From Pedobacter helvus (GTDB taxonomy: Bacteria > Bacteroidota > Bacteroidia > Sphingobacteriales > Sphingobacteriaceae), in the NCBI RefSeq assembly GCF_005925325.1, contig NZ_SRMP01000003.1, positions 377,210 through 441,209 of the forward strand: a DNA stretch of 64,000 bases. Direction: 5' to 3'. A program made the translations under genes and the position numbers. The notes under the pieces were generated by a model, which ran no database searches, had not been told where the DNA came from, and saw nothing but the letters and a program-made list of their open reading frames with translations. Shown piece after piece: positions 1-7,486 of this stretch; position 1 is the stretch's first letter, and each line of letters starts with the position of its first letter.

Positions 1-1541
1 GAAACGCCCATCAATGTAAATTCTGTAGTATGGTCTAGCTCTAAGTGGTTCTGGGTAACCTTCGCTCCCGTTAACCAATGTGCCAGCCATTCGTTTCCAC
101 CAAATATGTGTGGAATGTTTAACAAGCCACCAACAGCAGCTAAAACCGCCAATACCACCAATGGAATAGTCATAGCTTTTGGCGACTCGTGAATATGCCC
201 TTCCGTATGATGAGAACCTCTGAATTTTCCGTAAAAAGTCAAATACATCATCCGGAACATGTAGAAAGCAGTTAAAAACGCCGTCAATACACCTACGCCC
301 CAAAGTATCGGACTGAATTGATAAGCGTGTGCCAAGATTTCATCCTTAGAAAAGAAACCTGAGAATGGAGGTAAACCAGCAATAGCGATAGTACCCACCA
401 TCATGGTAGCGAAAGTCGTTTTCAATTTAGCTTTTAATCCCCCCATGTGGCGCATATCTTGCTCGTGGTGTAAAGAGTGGATGACCGCACCAGCACCTAA
501 GAACAACAACGCTTTGAAGAAAGCATGTGTTAATACGTGGAAGAATGAACCTGTATAAGCACCAACGCCTAAGCCTAAGAACATATATCCCAATTGAGAT
601 ACGGTTGAATAAGCCAATACTTTTTTGATGTCTGTTTGAGTAAGGGCAATCAAAGCTGCAACTAAGGCAGTTGCTGCACCTACAACAGCAATGATATTTT
701 GTGCAATTGGTGCCAAGTCGAAAACTACGCTTGAGCGAGCGATCATGTAAATACCTGCAGTTACCATCGTTGCTGCATGGATTAAGGCAGAAACTGGAGT
801 TGGACCCGCCATTGCATCTGGTAACCAAGTAAATAAAGGCAGCTGTGCAGATTTACCACAAGCGCCAATAAATAACAATATTGCAATGATGGTAATGGTA
901 TCATTTCCTGGCAACATGTTAGCTGCCTGCGGGAATATTTTTGCAAATTCTAAGCTTCCGAAAACTTGGAACATCAAGAATACGCCTAAAAGGAAGCCCA
1001 AATCACCAATACGGTTCATTACAAATGCTTTTTTTGCAGCACTTGCATAACTGCTATTGGTAAACCAGAAACCGATTAATAGGTACGAACATAAACCTAC
1101 ACCTTCCCAACCAATAAACATCACAATGTAGTTTGAACCTAAAACCAAAATCAACATGAAGAAGATAAATAGGTTCAAATAAGCGAAGAACTTGCCAAAG
1201 CCAGCATCTCCATGCATGTAAGCTGTAGAGTAGATGTGGATCAAGAAACCAATTCCTGTGATGATCAAGAGCATAATAGCACTCAATGGATCGTACAAGA
1301 ACGACAAAGGAATTTTCAAATCTCCAACACTGATCCAATCGAAGAAGTTAACGGTAAATTGCTTTTCTACACTTGAATTAAGCTCGAAGAAAAAGCAAAC
1401 GCTAAGGATAAATGAAGCTAAAACCACCCCGCTGCCGATAAAACCAACAGCACCTTTGCTCAATGTATTACGGCCTAAACCGTTAATCACAAAGCCTAAA
1501 AGCGGAAGAACTGGAATTAACCAAAGTAAACTTGTAATCAT
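1..1541 (-). CDS. nuoL: NADH-quinone oxidoreductase subunit L (partial)
   Basis: Membrane proton-pumping antiporter-like subunit of respiratory complex I. The reading frame begins with ATG at 1541 (MITSLLWLIPVLPLLGFVIN) and stays open to base 1, giving about 513 residues of a protein that is normally some 600 or more long, so the C-terminal part lies outside the window. The visible sequence is highly hydrophobic with many membrane helices, and the last visible stretch (HTTEFTLMGVS) matches the NuoL region near the lateral-helix end. It directly follows nuoK with a 15-nt gap, so it is part of the same minus-strand operon; nuoM and nuoN would be expected just beyond the left edge. Confidence 0.96.
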   Translation of the reverse strand, partial: MITSLLWLIPVLPLLGFVINGLGRNTLSKGAVGFIGSGVVLASFILSVCFFFELNSSVEKQFTVNFFDWISVGDLKIPLSFLYDPLSAIMLLIITGIGFLIHIYSTAYMHGDAGFGKFFAYLNLFIFFMLILVLGSNYIVMFIGWEGVGLCSYLLIGFWFTNSSYASAAKKAFVMNRIGDLGFLLGVFLMFQVFGSLEFAKIFPQAANMLPGNDTITIIAILLFIGACGKSAQLPLFTWLPDAMAGPTPVSALIHAATMVTAGIYMIARSSVVFDLAPIAQNIIAVVGAATALVAALIALTQTDIKKVLAYSTVSQLGYMFLGLGVGAYTGSFFHVLTHAFFKALLFLGAGAVIHSLHHEQDMRHMGGLKAKLKTTFATMMVGTIAIAGLPPFSGFFSKDEILAHAYQFSPILWGVGVLTAFLTAFYMFRMMYLTFYGKFRGSHHTEGHIHESPKAMTIPLVVLAVLAAVGGLLNIPHIFGGNEWLAHWLTGAKVTQNHLELDHTTEFTLMGV

Positions 1542-1556
1542 TTTATTTTATTAGAA

Positions 1557-1886
1557 TTACCACTTAAGGCGATTTAATACATTAATATCTATTGATTGTG
1601 TGTTACGGTAAACCATCACAATGATACTTAAACCGATGGCTACTTCTGCCGCGGCCAAAGCCATAATGAAGAATACGAACACTTGCCCTGAAGGATCATT
1701 ATGATGTACCGAGAACGCTGCCAAAAGCAGGTTTACAGCATTCAACATTAACTCTACCGACATGAAAATGATGATCGCATTTCTACGAACCAACACGCCA
1801 ATAACACCAATAGTGAAAATGATGGCACAGAACCAAATGTAGTGGTTCAATGGCACGCCTTGCATATTTTCGAATAAACTACCCAT
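1557..1886 (-). CDS. nuoK: NADH-quinone oxidoreductase subunit K
   Basis: Small membrane subunit of complex I (109 residues, typical 100-110) that takes part in proton translocation. Three membrane helices are visible (about residues 17-36, 39-63 and 70-95). The two buried glutamates of the family are present: one in SVELMLNAVN (helix 2) and one in AAAEVAIGL (helix 3). The ATG at 1886 overlaps the end of nuoJ by 8 nt, suggesting translational coupling. An internal Met at residue 8 is an alternative start that would match the usual family N-terminus more closely. Confidence 0.97.
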   Translation of the reverse strand: MGSLFENMQGVPLNHYIWFCAIIFTIGVIGVLVRRNAIIIFMSVELMLNAVNLLLAAFSVHHNDPSGQVFVFFIMALAAAEVAIGLSIIVMVYRNTQSIDINVLNRLKW

Positions 1887-2385
1887 TAGTTTTTTCCTCC
1901 TTTTTAGTTAAAAGTACCGCACCAACCATTGCACTTAATAAGAGTAATGACGATAATTCGAATGGCAACATAAACGGGCCAAATAACTCTTTACCTAAGT
2001 TTTCTACCAATCCCAAACTTGGATTTTTCAAGACCAAAGGATCAGCAATTGCCACAGATTTTAATGATCCGATCAAAGTTACCGCTAAACACCCCCCAGC
2101 AATTACTCCAATTACCCTTAACAAAGTTGATTTATTAGGTTCGTTTTGCTTATTGAGATTAAGCAACATTAGTACGAAAAGAAAAAGTACCATGATGGCC
2201 CCCATGTAAACAATGAAATTAACTACTGCTAAGAACTGCGCATTCAATAAGATGTAGTGAACGGTAAACGTAAAGAACGTTAGAATTAAGTATAGCACAC
2301 TATGGATTGGATTTTTCGCAAAAACCACCATCAGCGCAAAGAATACGCTTAATGTTGCTACAAAATAGAATACTGATGTACCCAT
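1879..2385 (-). CDS. nuoJ: NADH-quinone oxidoreductase subunit J
   Basis: Membrane subunit J of complex I, 168 residues, with five predicted hydrophobic helices. The conserved helix around NFIVYMGAIMVLFLFVLML, with the helix-breaking glycine region of this family, is clear, as is the N-terminal FFALMVVFAKNPIHSVLYL motif. It overlaps nuoK by 8 nt and is separated from nuoI by 76 nt that hold a palindromic repeat. No prosthetic-group ligands are expected or seen; its role is in the proton-pumping membrane arm. Confidence 0.97.
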   Translation of the reverse strand: MGTSVFYFVATLSVFFALMVVFAKNPIHSVLYLILTFFTFTVHYILLNAQFLAVVNFIVYMGAIMVLFLFVLMLLNLNKQNEPNKSTLLRVIGVIAGGCLAVTLIGSLKSVAIADPLVLKNPSLGLVENLGKELFGPFMLPFELSSLLLLSAMVGAVLLTKKEEKTNG

Positions 2386-2412
2386 TAATTTTTATTTAGT
2401 TGTTATTTGTTG

Positions 2413-2457
2413 GCCACAGATGCACAAATTATAAATGAATATCTGTGCATCTGTGGC
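2413..2457. repeat. Palindromic intergenic repeat between nuoI and nuoJ
   Basis: A 17-nt arm (2413-2429, GCCACAGATGCACAAAT) faces its near-perfect complement (2441-2457) around an 11-nt loop. The same palindrome, slightly diverged, occurs behind metK at 21143-21183, where it is followed by T residues. Here there is no T-run on the nuo strand, so it is probably an mRNA hairpin or dispersed repeat rather than a terminator. Confidence 0.85.
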
Positions 2458-2461
2458 TAAA

Positions 2462-2959
2462 TTATTTTTCTAGTGGAGCTTCTACCAATTTATCTTTACC
2501 GTAAATAAAATCTTTACGTAAATAATCTGCCGGTACAATTGGTCCATCTAAGTAAATGGCCTCTTTCGGACAAGCTTCTTCACATAAACCACAGAAAATG
2601 CAACGCAACATGTTAATTTCATAAACCGATGCGTACTTTTCTTCACGATACAAGTGTTTCTCTTCATTCTTGCGTTCGGCAGCAATCATGGTAATTGCTT
2701 CTGCCGGACAAGACAAAGCGCACAAACCACAAGCAGTACAACGCTCTCTACCTTGTTCGTCTCTTTTCAAAGAGTGCATTCCCCTCCAGTTAATAGAGAA
2801 TTCACGCACTTGCTCTGGATATTTTATCGTAGCTGGTTTCTTAAAGAAGTGACCAATGGTAGTTGCCATACCACTTGCAATAGCAGGAAGGTACATTCTC
2901 TCTGCCAAGTTAAGCGGTTTAGAAACCAATACTTTTTTCTTATTGCTTAATGATTCCAT
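2462..2959 (-). CDS. nuoI: NADH-quinone oxidoreductase subunit I (2x[4Fe-4S])
   Basis: Electron-transfer subunit I of complex I, 165 residues, carrying clusters N6a and N6b that pass electrons from NuoG to NuoB. Two ferredoxin-type motifs are intact: Cys74-77-80-84 (CTACGLCALSCP) and Cys120-123-126-130 (CIFCGLCEEACP). The ATG at 2959 is directly preceded by a small CCCC-TAAA-GGGG palindrome. The N-terminal segment with ATTIGHFFKKPATIKYPEQ is the family membrane-associating helix region. It lies between nuoH and nuoJ in the usual order. Confidence 0.97.
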   Translation of the reverse strand: MESLSNKKKVLVSKPLNLAERMYLPAIASGMATTIGHFFKKPATIKYPEQVREFSINWRGMHSLKRDEQGRERCTACGLCALSCPAEAITMIAAERKNEEKHLYREEKYASVYEINMLRCIFCGLCEEACPKEAIYLDGPIVPADYLRKDFIYGKDKLVEAPLEK

Positions 2960-2960
2960 A

Positions 2961-2985
2961 ACCCCAAACCCCTAAAGGGGCTTTT
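2961..2985. repeat. Short CCCC/GGGG palindrome at the nuoI start
   Basis: CCCCTAAAGGGG (2969-2980) sits immediately upstream of nuoI. It resembles, in shortened form, the C-tract/G-tract palindromes at 3025-3046, 8765-8785 and 36434-36452. Confidence 0.6.
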
Positions 2986-3024
2986 AATAATATACATAAT
3001 CAAATTCTTTATCTCTGTTCCCAT

Positions 3025-3050
3025 CCCCCTTCAGGGAGCAAGGGGGTTTA
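3025..3050. repeat. C-tract/G-tract palindrome abutting the nuoH stop
   Basis: CCCCCTT (3025-3031) pairs with AAGGGGG (3040-3046). On the coding strand it follows the nuoH stop codon directly, so the junction reads TTTTAAACCCCCTTG. The same arrangement (stop codon running into AAACCCCCTTGC) is found at the nuoC end. Confidence 0.75.
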
Positions 3051-4085
3051 AAATTTGTTTACAATCGCAATAACAATACCTGTGATAATGATATTCGCAA
3101 TAGCTAAAGGAATTAAACCTTTCCATCCCAAGTTCATCAACTGATCGTAACGGAAACGAGGGATTGTCCAACGTACCCACATGAAGAAGAAGATAAACGC
3201 AAATATTTTTAGGAAGAAGATTAATGTACCAAATAAAGGTGCCCAAGTTGGTCCTAATAAAGTAGCCATATAATCCATTCCTGGATAGTTGTAACCTCCA
3301 AAGTATAATGCTGCCATTATGGTAGAAGATACGAACATATTGATATACTCAGCGAATAGGTAAAATCCTAATTTCATTGATGAATACTCGATCGTATAAC
3401 CACCGTTTAACTCGGCCTCACACTCAGGTAAATCAAATGGTGCACGGTTGGTTTCAGCGAACGCACAAACCATAAAAACAATAAAGCCTACCGGTTGATA
3501 AAGTACATTCCATTGCCAGCCGTGTTGTTGTGCTACAATTTCCCTTAGACTAAGTGAATTGGTAACCAAAAGCAAAGCAATGATAGAAAGCCCCATTCCA
3601 ATTTCATAGCTGATATTTTGAGATGCAGCACGGATTGAACTTAGCAATGAATATTTATTGTTAGATGCCCAACCGCCAATCATCACGCCATAAACACCTA
3701 AAGAAATTACACCGAAAATATATAGTAGACCAACGTTGATATCAGTTACTTGTAATTTTACCAGTCTATCTCCAACCATCATATCCTGCCCCCAAGGAAT
3801 AACTGCTGTACCAATACAAGCACAAAGCATTGCTAAACCCGGGCCAATCATGAATAACCATTTATTAGCATTAGCAGGAATGATTTCCTCTTTCATGAAC
3901 ATTTTTACACCATCGGCCAACGGTTGCAAAATACCGAAGGGACCAGCTCTATCTGGACCAAGCCTATCTTGTAAAAAAGCGGCAACCTTACGCTCAGCAT
4001 AAGTAGAATACATTGCAATTACTAAACTAATTGCAAATATTGCTGTAACCAGTATAAATTTCTCTATGACGAAATCGATTTCCAT
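3048..4085 (-). CDS. nuoH: NADH-quinone oxidoreductase subunit H
   Basis: Membrane subunit H of complex I, 345 residues, forming part of the quinone-entry site and linking the peripheral arm to the pump modules. Eight or so membrane helices are evident. Family signatures present include STYAERKVAAFLQDRLGPDRAGPFGILQPLADGVK (split in the sequence as the first cytoplasmic loop, residues 27-61) and the acidic loop AETNRAPFDLPECEAEL around residue 210, with EYSSMKLG just after. The ATG overlaps the nuoG stop by one base (TAATG), indicating coupled translation. Confidence 0.97.
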   Translation of the reverse strand: MEIDFVIEKFILVTAIFAISLVIAMYSTYAERKVAAFLQDRLGPDRAGPFGILQPLADGVKMFMKEEIIPANANKWLFMIGPGLAMLCACIGTAVIPWGQDMMVGDRLVKLQVTDINVGLLYIFGVISLGVYGVMIGGWASNNKYSLLSSIRAASQNISYEIGMGLSIIALLLVTNSLSLREIVAQQHGWQWNVLYQPVGFIVFMVCAFAETNRAPFDLPECEAELNGGYTIEYSSMKLGFYLFAEYINMFVSSTIMAALYFGGYNYPGMDYMATLLGPTWAPLFGTLIFFLKIFAFIFFFMWVRWTIPRFRYDQLMNLGWKGLIPLAIANIIITGIVIAIVNKF

Positions 4086-5095
4086 TAGATTTTAAATGTT
4101 TTTTCTAGTTCGCGTTGATTTGCTTCTTGTAACGCTAAGTTTTCTTTAATTACCGGAAGCGGTTTGAATGTCTCGTAGTGGTTTGATGCAATCACTGAAG
4201 TCTCTGAAATATGTGTTGGATGTTCCAATGTCCAATCAGAAGTTTTCTTTTTATCGAAACGACATTCGTTACAAATAAAGTCTTCTACTTCTCCGAACTG
4301 ATCTTTTCTGGCAGTAACACGTAAAACATCATCACCTTTGTACCACAATGTCACTTCACCTTTGCAATTTTCATGCGAGCAGTTTCTATGTGCATCAACT
4401 GGTTTTGTAAACCAAACACGATTTTTGAAACGGAAAGTTTTATCGGTTAAAGCTCCAACTGGGCAAACATCAATTACGTTTCCAGAGAAATCGTTATCAA
4501 CCGCAGTTTGGATATAGGTTGAGATTTCTGAGTGATCTCCACGATTTAAGATACCGTGAACACGTTTATTCGTGATTTGATCTGCAGTAAACACACAACG
4601 ATAGCATAAAATGCAACGGTTCATGTGTAACTGTATTTTATCGCCAATATCAATTCTATCAAACGTACGGCGCTCAAATTCGTATCTAGTTTTTTGTAAA
4701 CCGTGTTCGTAACCTAAGTTTTGTAAATCACACTCACCAGCTTGGTCACAAACAGGGCAATCCAATGGGTGATTAATTAACAAAATCTCTACTACACCCG
4801 CACGAGCTTCCAAAACTTCCGGAGAAGTAATGTTTAGTACTTCCATACCATCCATCACTGTGGTACGGCAAGAAGCTACCAACTTCGGCATCGGTCGAGG
4901 ATCTTTTTCAGAACCTTTGCTCACTTTCACAATGCAGGTACGACATTTACCTCCACTACCCTTCAATTTAGAATAATAGCACATTGCAGGAGGCACAATG
5001 TCTCCTCCAATTTGGCGGGCAGCATTTAAAATGGTGGTACCATTTTCTACCTCTACCGTTATTCCATCTATGGTTACTTTAACTAAATCACTCAT
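4085..5095 (-). CDS. nuoG: NADH-quinone oxidoreductase subunit G, short form without molybdopterin-like domain
   Basis: Iron-sulfur subunit of complex I, but only 336 residues against 700-900 in proteobacteria. Visible ligands: [2Fe-2S] Cys39/51/54/76; the His-Cys3 [4Fe-4S] site His109/Cys113/116/122 (HPLDCPVCDQAGEC); and a second [4Fe-4S] site Cys161/164/167/211. A further Cys set (239, 244, 275, 278) resembles a degenerate N7-type or domain-entry site. The protein ends about 55 residues later, so the large MopB-like domain is absent. Short NuoG of this kind is, as far as I know, common in Bacteroidota. The 5' flank is occupied by an AT-rich inverted repeat rather than by nuoF. Confidence 0.95.
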   Translation of the reverse strand: MSDLVKVTIDGITVEVENGTTILNAARQIGGDIVPPAMCYYSKLKGSGGKCRTCIVKVSKGSEKDPRPMPKLVASCRTTVMDGMEVLNITSPEVLEARAGVVEILLINHPLDCPVCDQAGECDLQNLGYEHGLQKTRYEFERRTFDRIDIGDKIQLHMNRCILCYRCVFTADQITNKRVHGILNRGDHSEISTYIQTAVDNDFSGNVIDVCPVGALTDKTFRFKNRVWFTKPVDAHRNCSHENCKGEVTLWYKGDDVLRVTARKDQFGEVEDFICNECRFDKKKTSDWTLEHPTHISETSVIASNHYETFKPLPVIKENLALQEANQRELEKTFKI

Positions 5096-5100
5096 TCTTC

Positions 5101-5130
5101 AAGTCAAAAGTGAAAATTAAAAATTAAAAA
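5101..5130. repeat. Left 30-bp AT-rich inverted repeat flanking the four-helix-bundle gene
   Basis: Direct comparison with the reverse complement of 5514-5543 gives 27 matches in 30 positions. It lies 5 nt upstream of the nuoG start codon. A third member of the family is at 52621-52650. Confidence 0.85.
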
Positions 5131-5148
5131 CAATCACTGGTTTTTAAC

Positions 5149-5514
5149 CTATTCTTTATTTATATTGATTATTATCGAAGCGATTATTTTTGATATCTCA
5201 TCAACTTCTTTTAATAATTCTTTTACTATCTCTTTGTCAACTCCAATTACCTCTGTATCTCTAATTAAACAGAGCCAGTATTTAGTTTCGTTTGCAGATT
5301 TTAGGGCTATAGTATAAAAGTTTCTAAAATCTTTCCTCGAACTTCCTGCCTTAGCTTCTACTACATTGGCACCTATTGAAGTTGCACTTCTTATTAACTG
5401 ATCAACAATTGAAAAGTATAGTCTTTCGATTTTGGTTTTAGATATTAGATTGATAATGGCTTTCGAAAAATGGTAAGCCCTTATTTTAATATCGCATGCC
5501 TTTTCTTCAGACAT
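5149..5514 (-). CDS. Four-helix bundle protein (S23 / 23S rRNA intervening-sequence family)
   Basis: 121-residue all-alpha protein of the family first described from intervening sequences in 23S rRNA genes (PF05635, TIGR02436). Recognised by the family pattern: an N-terminal helix with KIRAYHFSKAIINL, then SIVDQLIRSATSIGANVVEA, then KDFRNFYTIALKSANETKYWL. No enzymatic residues are known for the family and its function is not established. It is inserted between nuoF and nuoG, which are adjacent in other nuo operons, and is bracketed by 30-bp inverted repeats (5101-5130 and 5514-5543). That suggests arrival as a small cassette. The ATG at 5514 lies at the very edge of the right repeat. Confidence 0.9.
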   Translation of the reverse strand: MSEEKACDIKIRAYHFSKAIINLISKTKIERLYFSIVDQLIRSATSIGANVVEAKAGSSRKDFRNFYTIALKSANETKYWLCLIRDTEVIGVDKEIVKELLKEVDEISKIIASIIININKE

Positions 5515-5543
5515 TTTTACTTTTTAATTTTGACTTTTTACTT
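5514..5543. repeat. Right 30-bp AT-rich inverted repeat; encodes the nuoF C-terminus
   Basis: Inverted partner of 5101-5130 (27/30). Read on the minus strand it contains GTAAAAAGTCAAAATTAA, which specifies the final residues VKSQN and the stop codon of nuoF, and it ends at the start codon of the four-helix-bundle gene. Confidence 0.85.
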
Positions 5544-6897
5544 CCTCCGGAGCCTTTTCTATTGGATTAGCATAATTCGCTAAACCATAATTGGTGCTTT
5601 GGCTTTTCATTGGCTCTTTCACGTGCCATTCAAACTCATCTCTAAAATGTCTGATAGCACTGGCTACTGGCCAAGCTGCCGCATCACCTAATGGACAAAT
5701 GGTATTTCCTTCGATTTTACGTTGTACATCCCATAAAAGATCAATGTCTTCCATAGTTCCATGCCCATGTTCAATTTTGTGAAGGATTTTCTCCATCCAA
5801 CCCGTTCCTTCTCTACAAGGCGAACATTGCCCGCAACTTTCGTGGTGATAGAAACGAGAAAAATTCCAAGTATTTCTTACGATACACTGATCTTCATCAA
5901 AAGCGATGAAACCACCCGAACCTAACATGGTTCCTGTAGCAAAACCTCCTTCAGATAACGACTCGTAACTCATCAAACGAGGATCGCCATTGGCTAATTT
6001 TAGTGTTAGGTTAGCAGGCAAAACAGGCACCGAAGAACCGCCAGCAACCGTTGCTTTTAGTCTTTTGCCATTGGCAATACCACCACAGTACTCATCAGAA
6101 TAGATAAACTCTTCTACCGGTAAGCCTAATTCAATTTCATAAACGCCTGGTTTTACCAAGTTACCAGAAGCTGATATTAATTTTGTTCCCGTACTTCTTC
6201 CAATACCGATCTTAGCATATTCATCACCACCATCGTTGATGATTGGAACTACAGCCGCGATAGATTCTACGTTATTTACTACCGTTGGGCAACCATACAA
6301 ACCGGCAATAGCTGGGAATGGTGGTTTAATACGAGGATTTCCCCTTTTTCCTTCCAATGATTCTAGTAATGCAGTTTCTTCACCACAGATATAGGCACCA
6401 CCACCCGGCTGAACGTAAAGCTCTAGGTCATATCCACTGCCAAGGATATTTTTACCTAATAAGCCAGCAGCTTTTGCTTCTTCAATTGCTCTCTCTAAGA
6501 TCCTAATTTGCGGCATCATTTCACCTCTTACGTAGATGTAAGAAGTATTTGCACCCAAAGCAAAGCTAGAAACAATCATTCCCTCAATTAAAGCATGAGG
6601 AATGTGTGTCATTAAATATCTATCTTTAAAAGTACCTGGTTCAGATTCGTCTGCGTTGCAAACCAAATAACGGGGCACACCTTCTGGCTTAGCCAAAAAG
6701 CTCCATTTCATGCCCGTTGGGAAACCTGCACCACCACGACCTCTCAATCCAGATTTCTTTACCTCTTCTACAATCTCTTCTGGAGTTAAGGTTTTCAATG
6801 CTTTTTCAACCGCACGGTAACCGCCTTTTTCGCGATAAACCGCCAGCGTATTGATGCCAGGCACATTGATATGTTCTAATAATAGTTTACGTCCCAT
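5524..6897 (-). CDS. nuoF: NADH-quinone oxidoreductase subunit F (FMN, NADH-binding)
   Basis: NADH-dehydrogenase subunit of complex I, 457 residues; binds NADH and FMN and carries cluster N3. Signatures: the nucleotide-binding [18 protein letters not shown] near residue 50, the FMN-site region [29 protein letters not shown], and the [4Fe-4S] ligands in [15 protein letters not shown] plus the distant NTICPLGD Cys (about residues 355-402). The extreme C-terminus (VKSQN and stop) is made by the inverted repeat that flanks the neighbouring four-helix-bundle gene, so the native tail has probably been replaced; no cofactor ligand is affected. Confidence 0.97.
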   Translation of the reverse strand: MGRKLLLEHINVPGINTLAVYREKGGYRAVEKALKTLTPEEIVEEVKKSGLRGRGGAGFPTGMKWSFLAKPEGVPRYLVCNADESEPGTFKDRYLMTHIPHALIEGMIVSSFALGANTSYIYVRGEMMPQIRILERAIEEAKAAGLLGKNILGSGYDLELYVQPGGGAYICGEETALLESLEGKRGNPRIKPPFPAIAGLYGCPTVVNNVESIAAVVPIINDGGDEYAKIGIGRSTGTKLISASGNLVKPGVYEIELGLPVEEFIYSDEYCGGIANGKRLKATVAGGSSVPVLPANLTLKLANGDPRLMSYESLSEGGFATGTMLGSGGFIAFDEDQCIVRNTWNFSRFYHHESCGQCSPCREGTGWMEKILHKIEHGHGTMEDIDLLWDVQRKIEGNTICPLGDAAAWPVASAIRHFRDEFEWHVKEPMKSQSTNYGLANYANPIEKAPEEVKSQN

Positions 6898-6904
6898 TTT
6901 TCTA

Positions 6905-6932
6905 GATATGAGATGTGAGATATGAGATGTGA
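6905..6932. repeat. Perfect 2x14-bp tandem repeat between nuoE and nuoF
   Basis: GATATGAGATGTGA occurs twice in tandem without mismatch in the 64-nt spacer between nuoE and nuoF. A loosely complementary stretch (CAATCTCAATTCTCA) follows, so the spacer may fold on itself. Confidence 0.8.
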
Positions 6933-6961
6933 GACTAAGCGCCCAATCTCAATTCTCAAAT

Positions 6962-7486
6962 CTATTGTCGCAAATCTTTATTTTTTAAATCCTCAATTAA
7001 TTGATCTACCGATTGCTCGGTTAAATTTTCGTAGAAAGTATATTCTGGGCCAATCTGTAAAACCGGACCAAAACCACATGCAGCTAAGCACTCTACACCC
7101 CTCCAGCTAAACAAGCCATCTTCAGTTACTTCGCCTTCTTTAACGCCTAGTTTCTTTTCAATATGATCCATGATTTTTTCGGCACCTACTAAACAACAAG
7201 GTCCAGTACGGCAAACCTCTAAAACATATTTTCCTTTGGGCTGCAAAAAGTACATGGTATAAAAACTCGCTACCTCATACACTTCAATTGGTTGAATGTT
7301 TAAATACTCCGCAACTTTATCCATTGCTGGCACACTCGTCCAGCCAAACTCTGCTTGAACCAAGTGTAATAATGGTAGCAAAGCCGATTTTTGCTTTCCT
7401 TCAGGATAGCGTTTTACAATCTCATCAAACTTAGCTAGCAAAGCTGATGAAAATTCTACAGGCTGTGTTTCTTCTACTTTAAGCAT
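6962..7486 (-). CDS. nuoE: NADH-quinone oxidoreductase subunit E ([2Fe-2S])
   Basis: 24-kDa-type subunit of complex I, 174 residues, holding the off-pathway [2Fe-2S] cluster N1a next to NuoF. Thioredoxin-like fold ligands are intact: Cys92 and Cys97 (CRTGPC) and Cys133 and Cys137 (CLAAC). The N-terminal helical part with KQKSALLPLLHLVQAEFGW is typical. The ATG overlaps the nuoD stop by 8 nt (ATGCTTAA), supporting this start. Confidence 0.97.
   Translation of the reverse strand: MLKVEETQPVEFSSALLAKFDEIVKRYPEGKQKSALLPLLHLVQAEFGWTSVPAMDKVAEYLNIQPIEVYEVASFYTMYFLQPKGKYVLEVCRTGPCCLVGAEKIMDHIEKKLGVKEGEVTEDGLFSWRGVECLAACGFGPVLQIGPEYTFYENLTEQSVDQLIEDLKNKDLRQ

Noticed and set aside
427..828. Minus-strand 133-codon frame
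   Set aside because: Same strand as nuoL but in another frame; the nuoL frame is continuous through the region and has clear family sequence.
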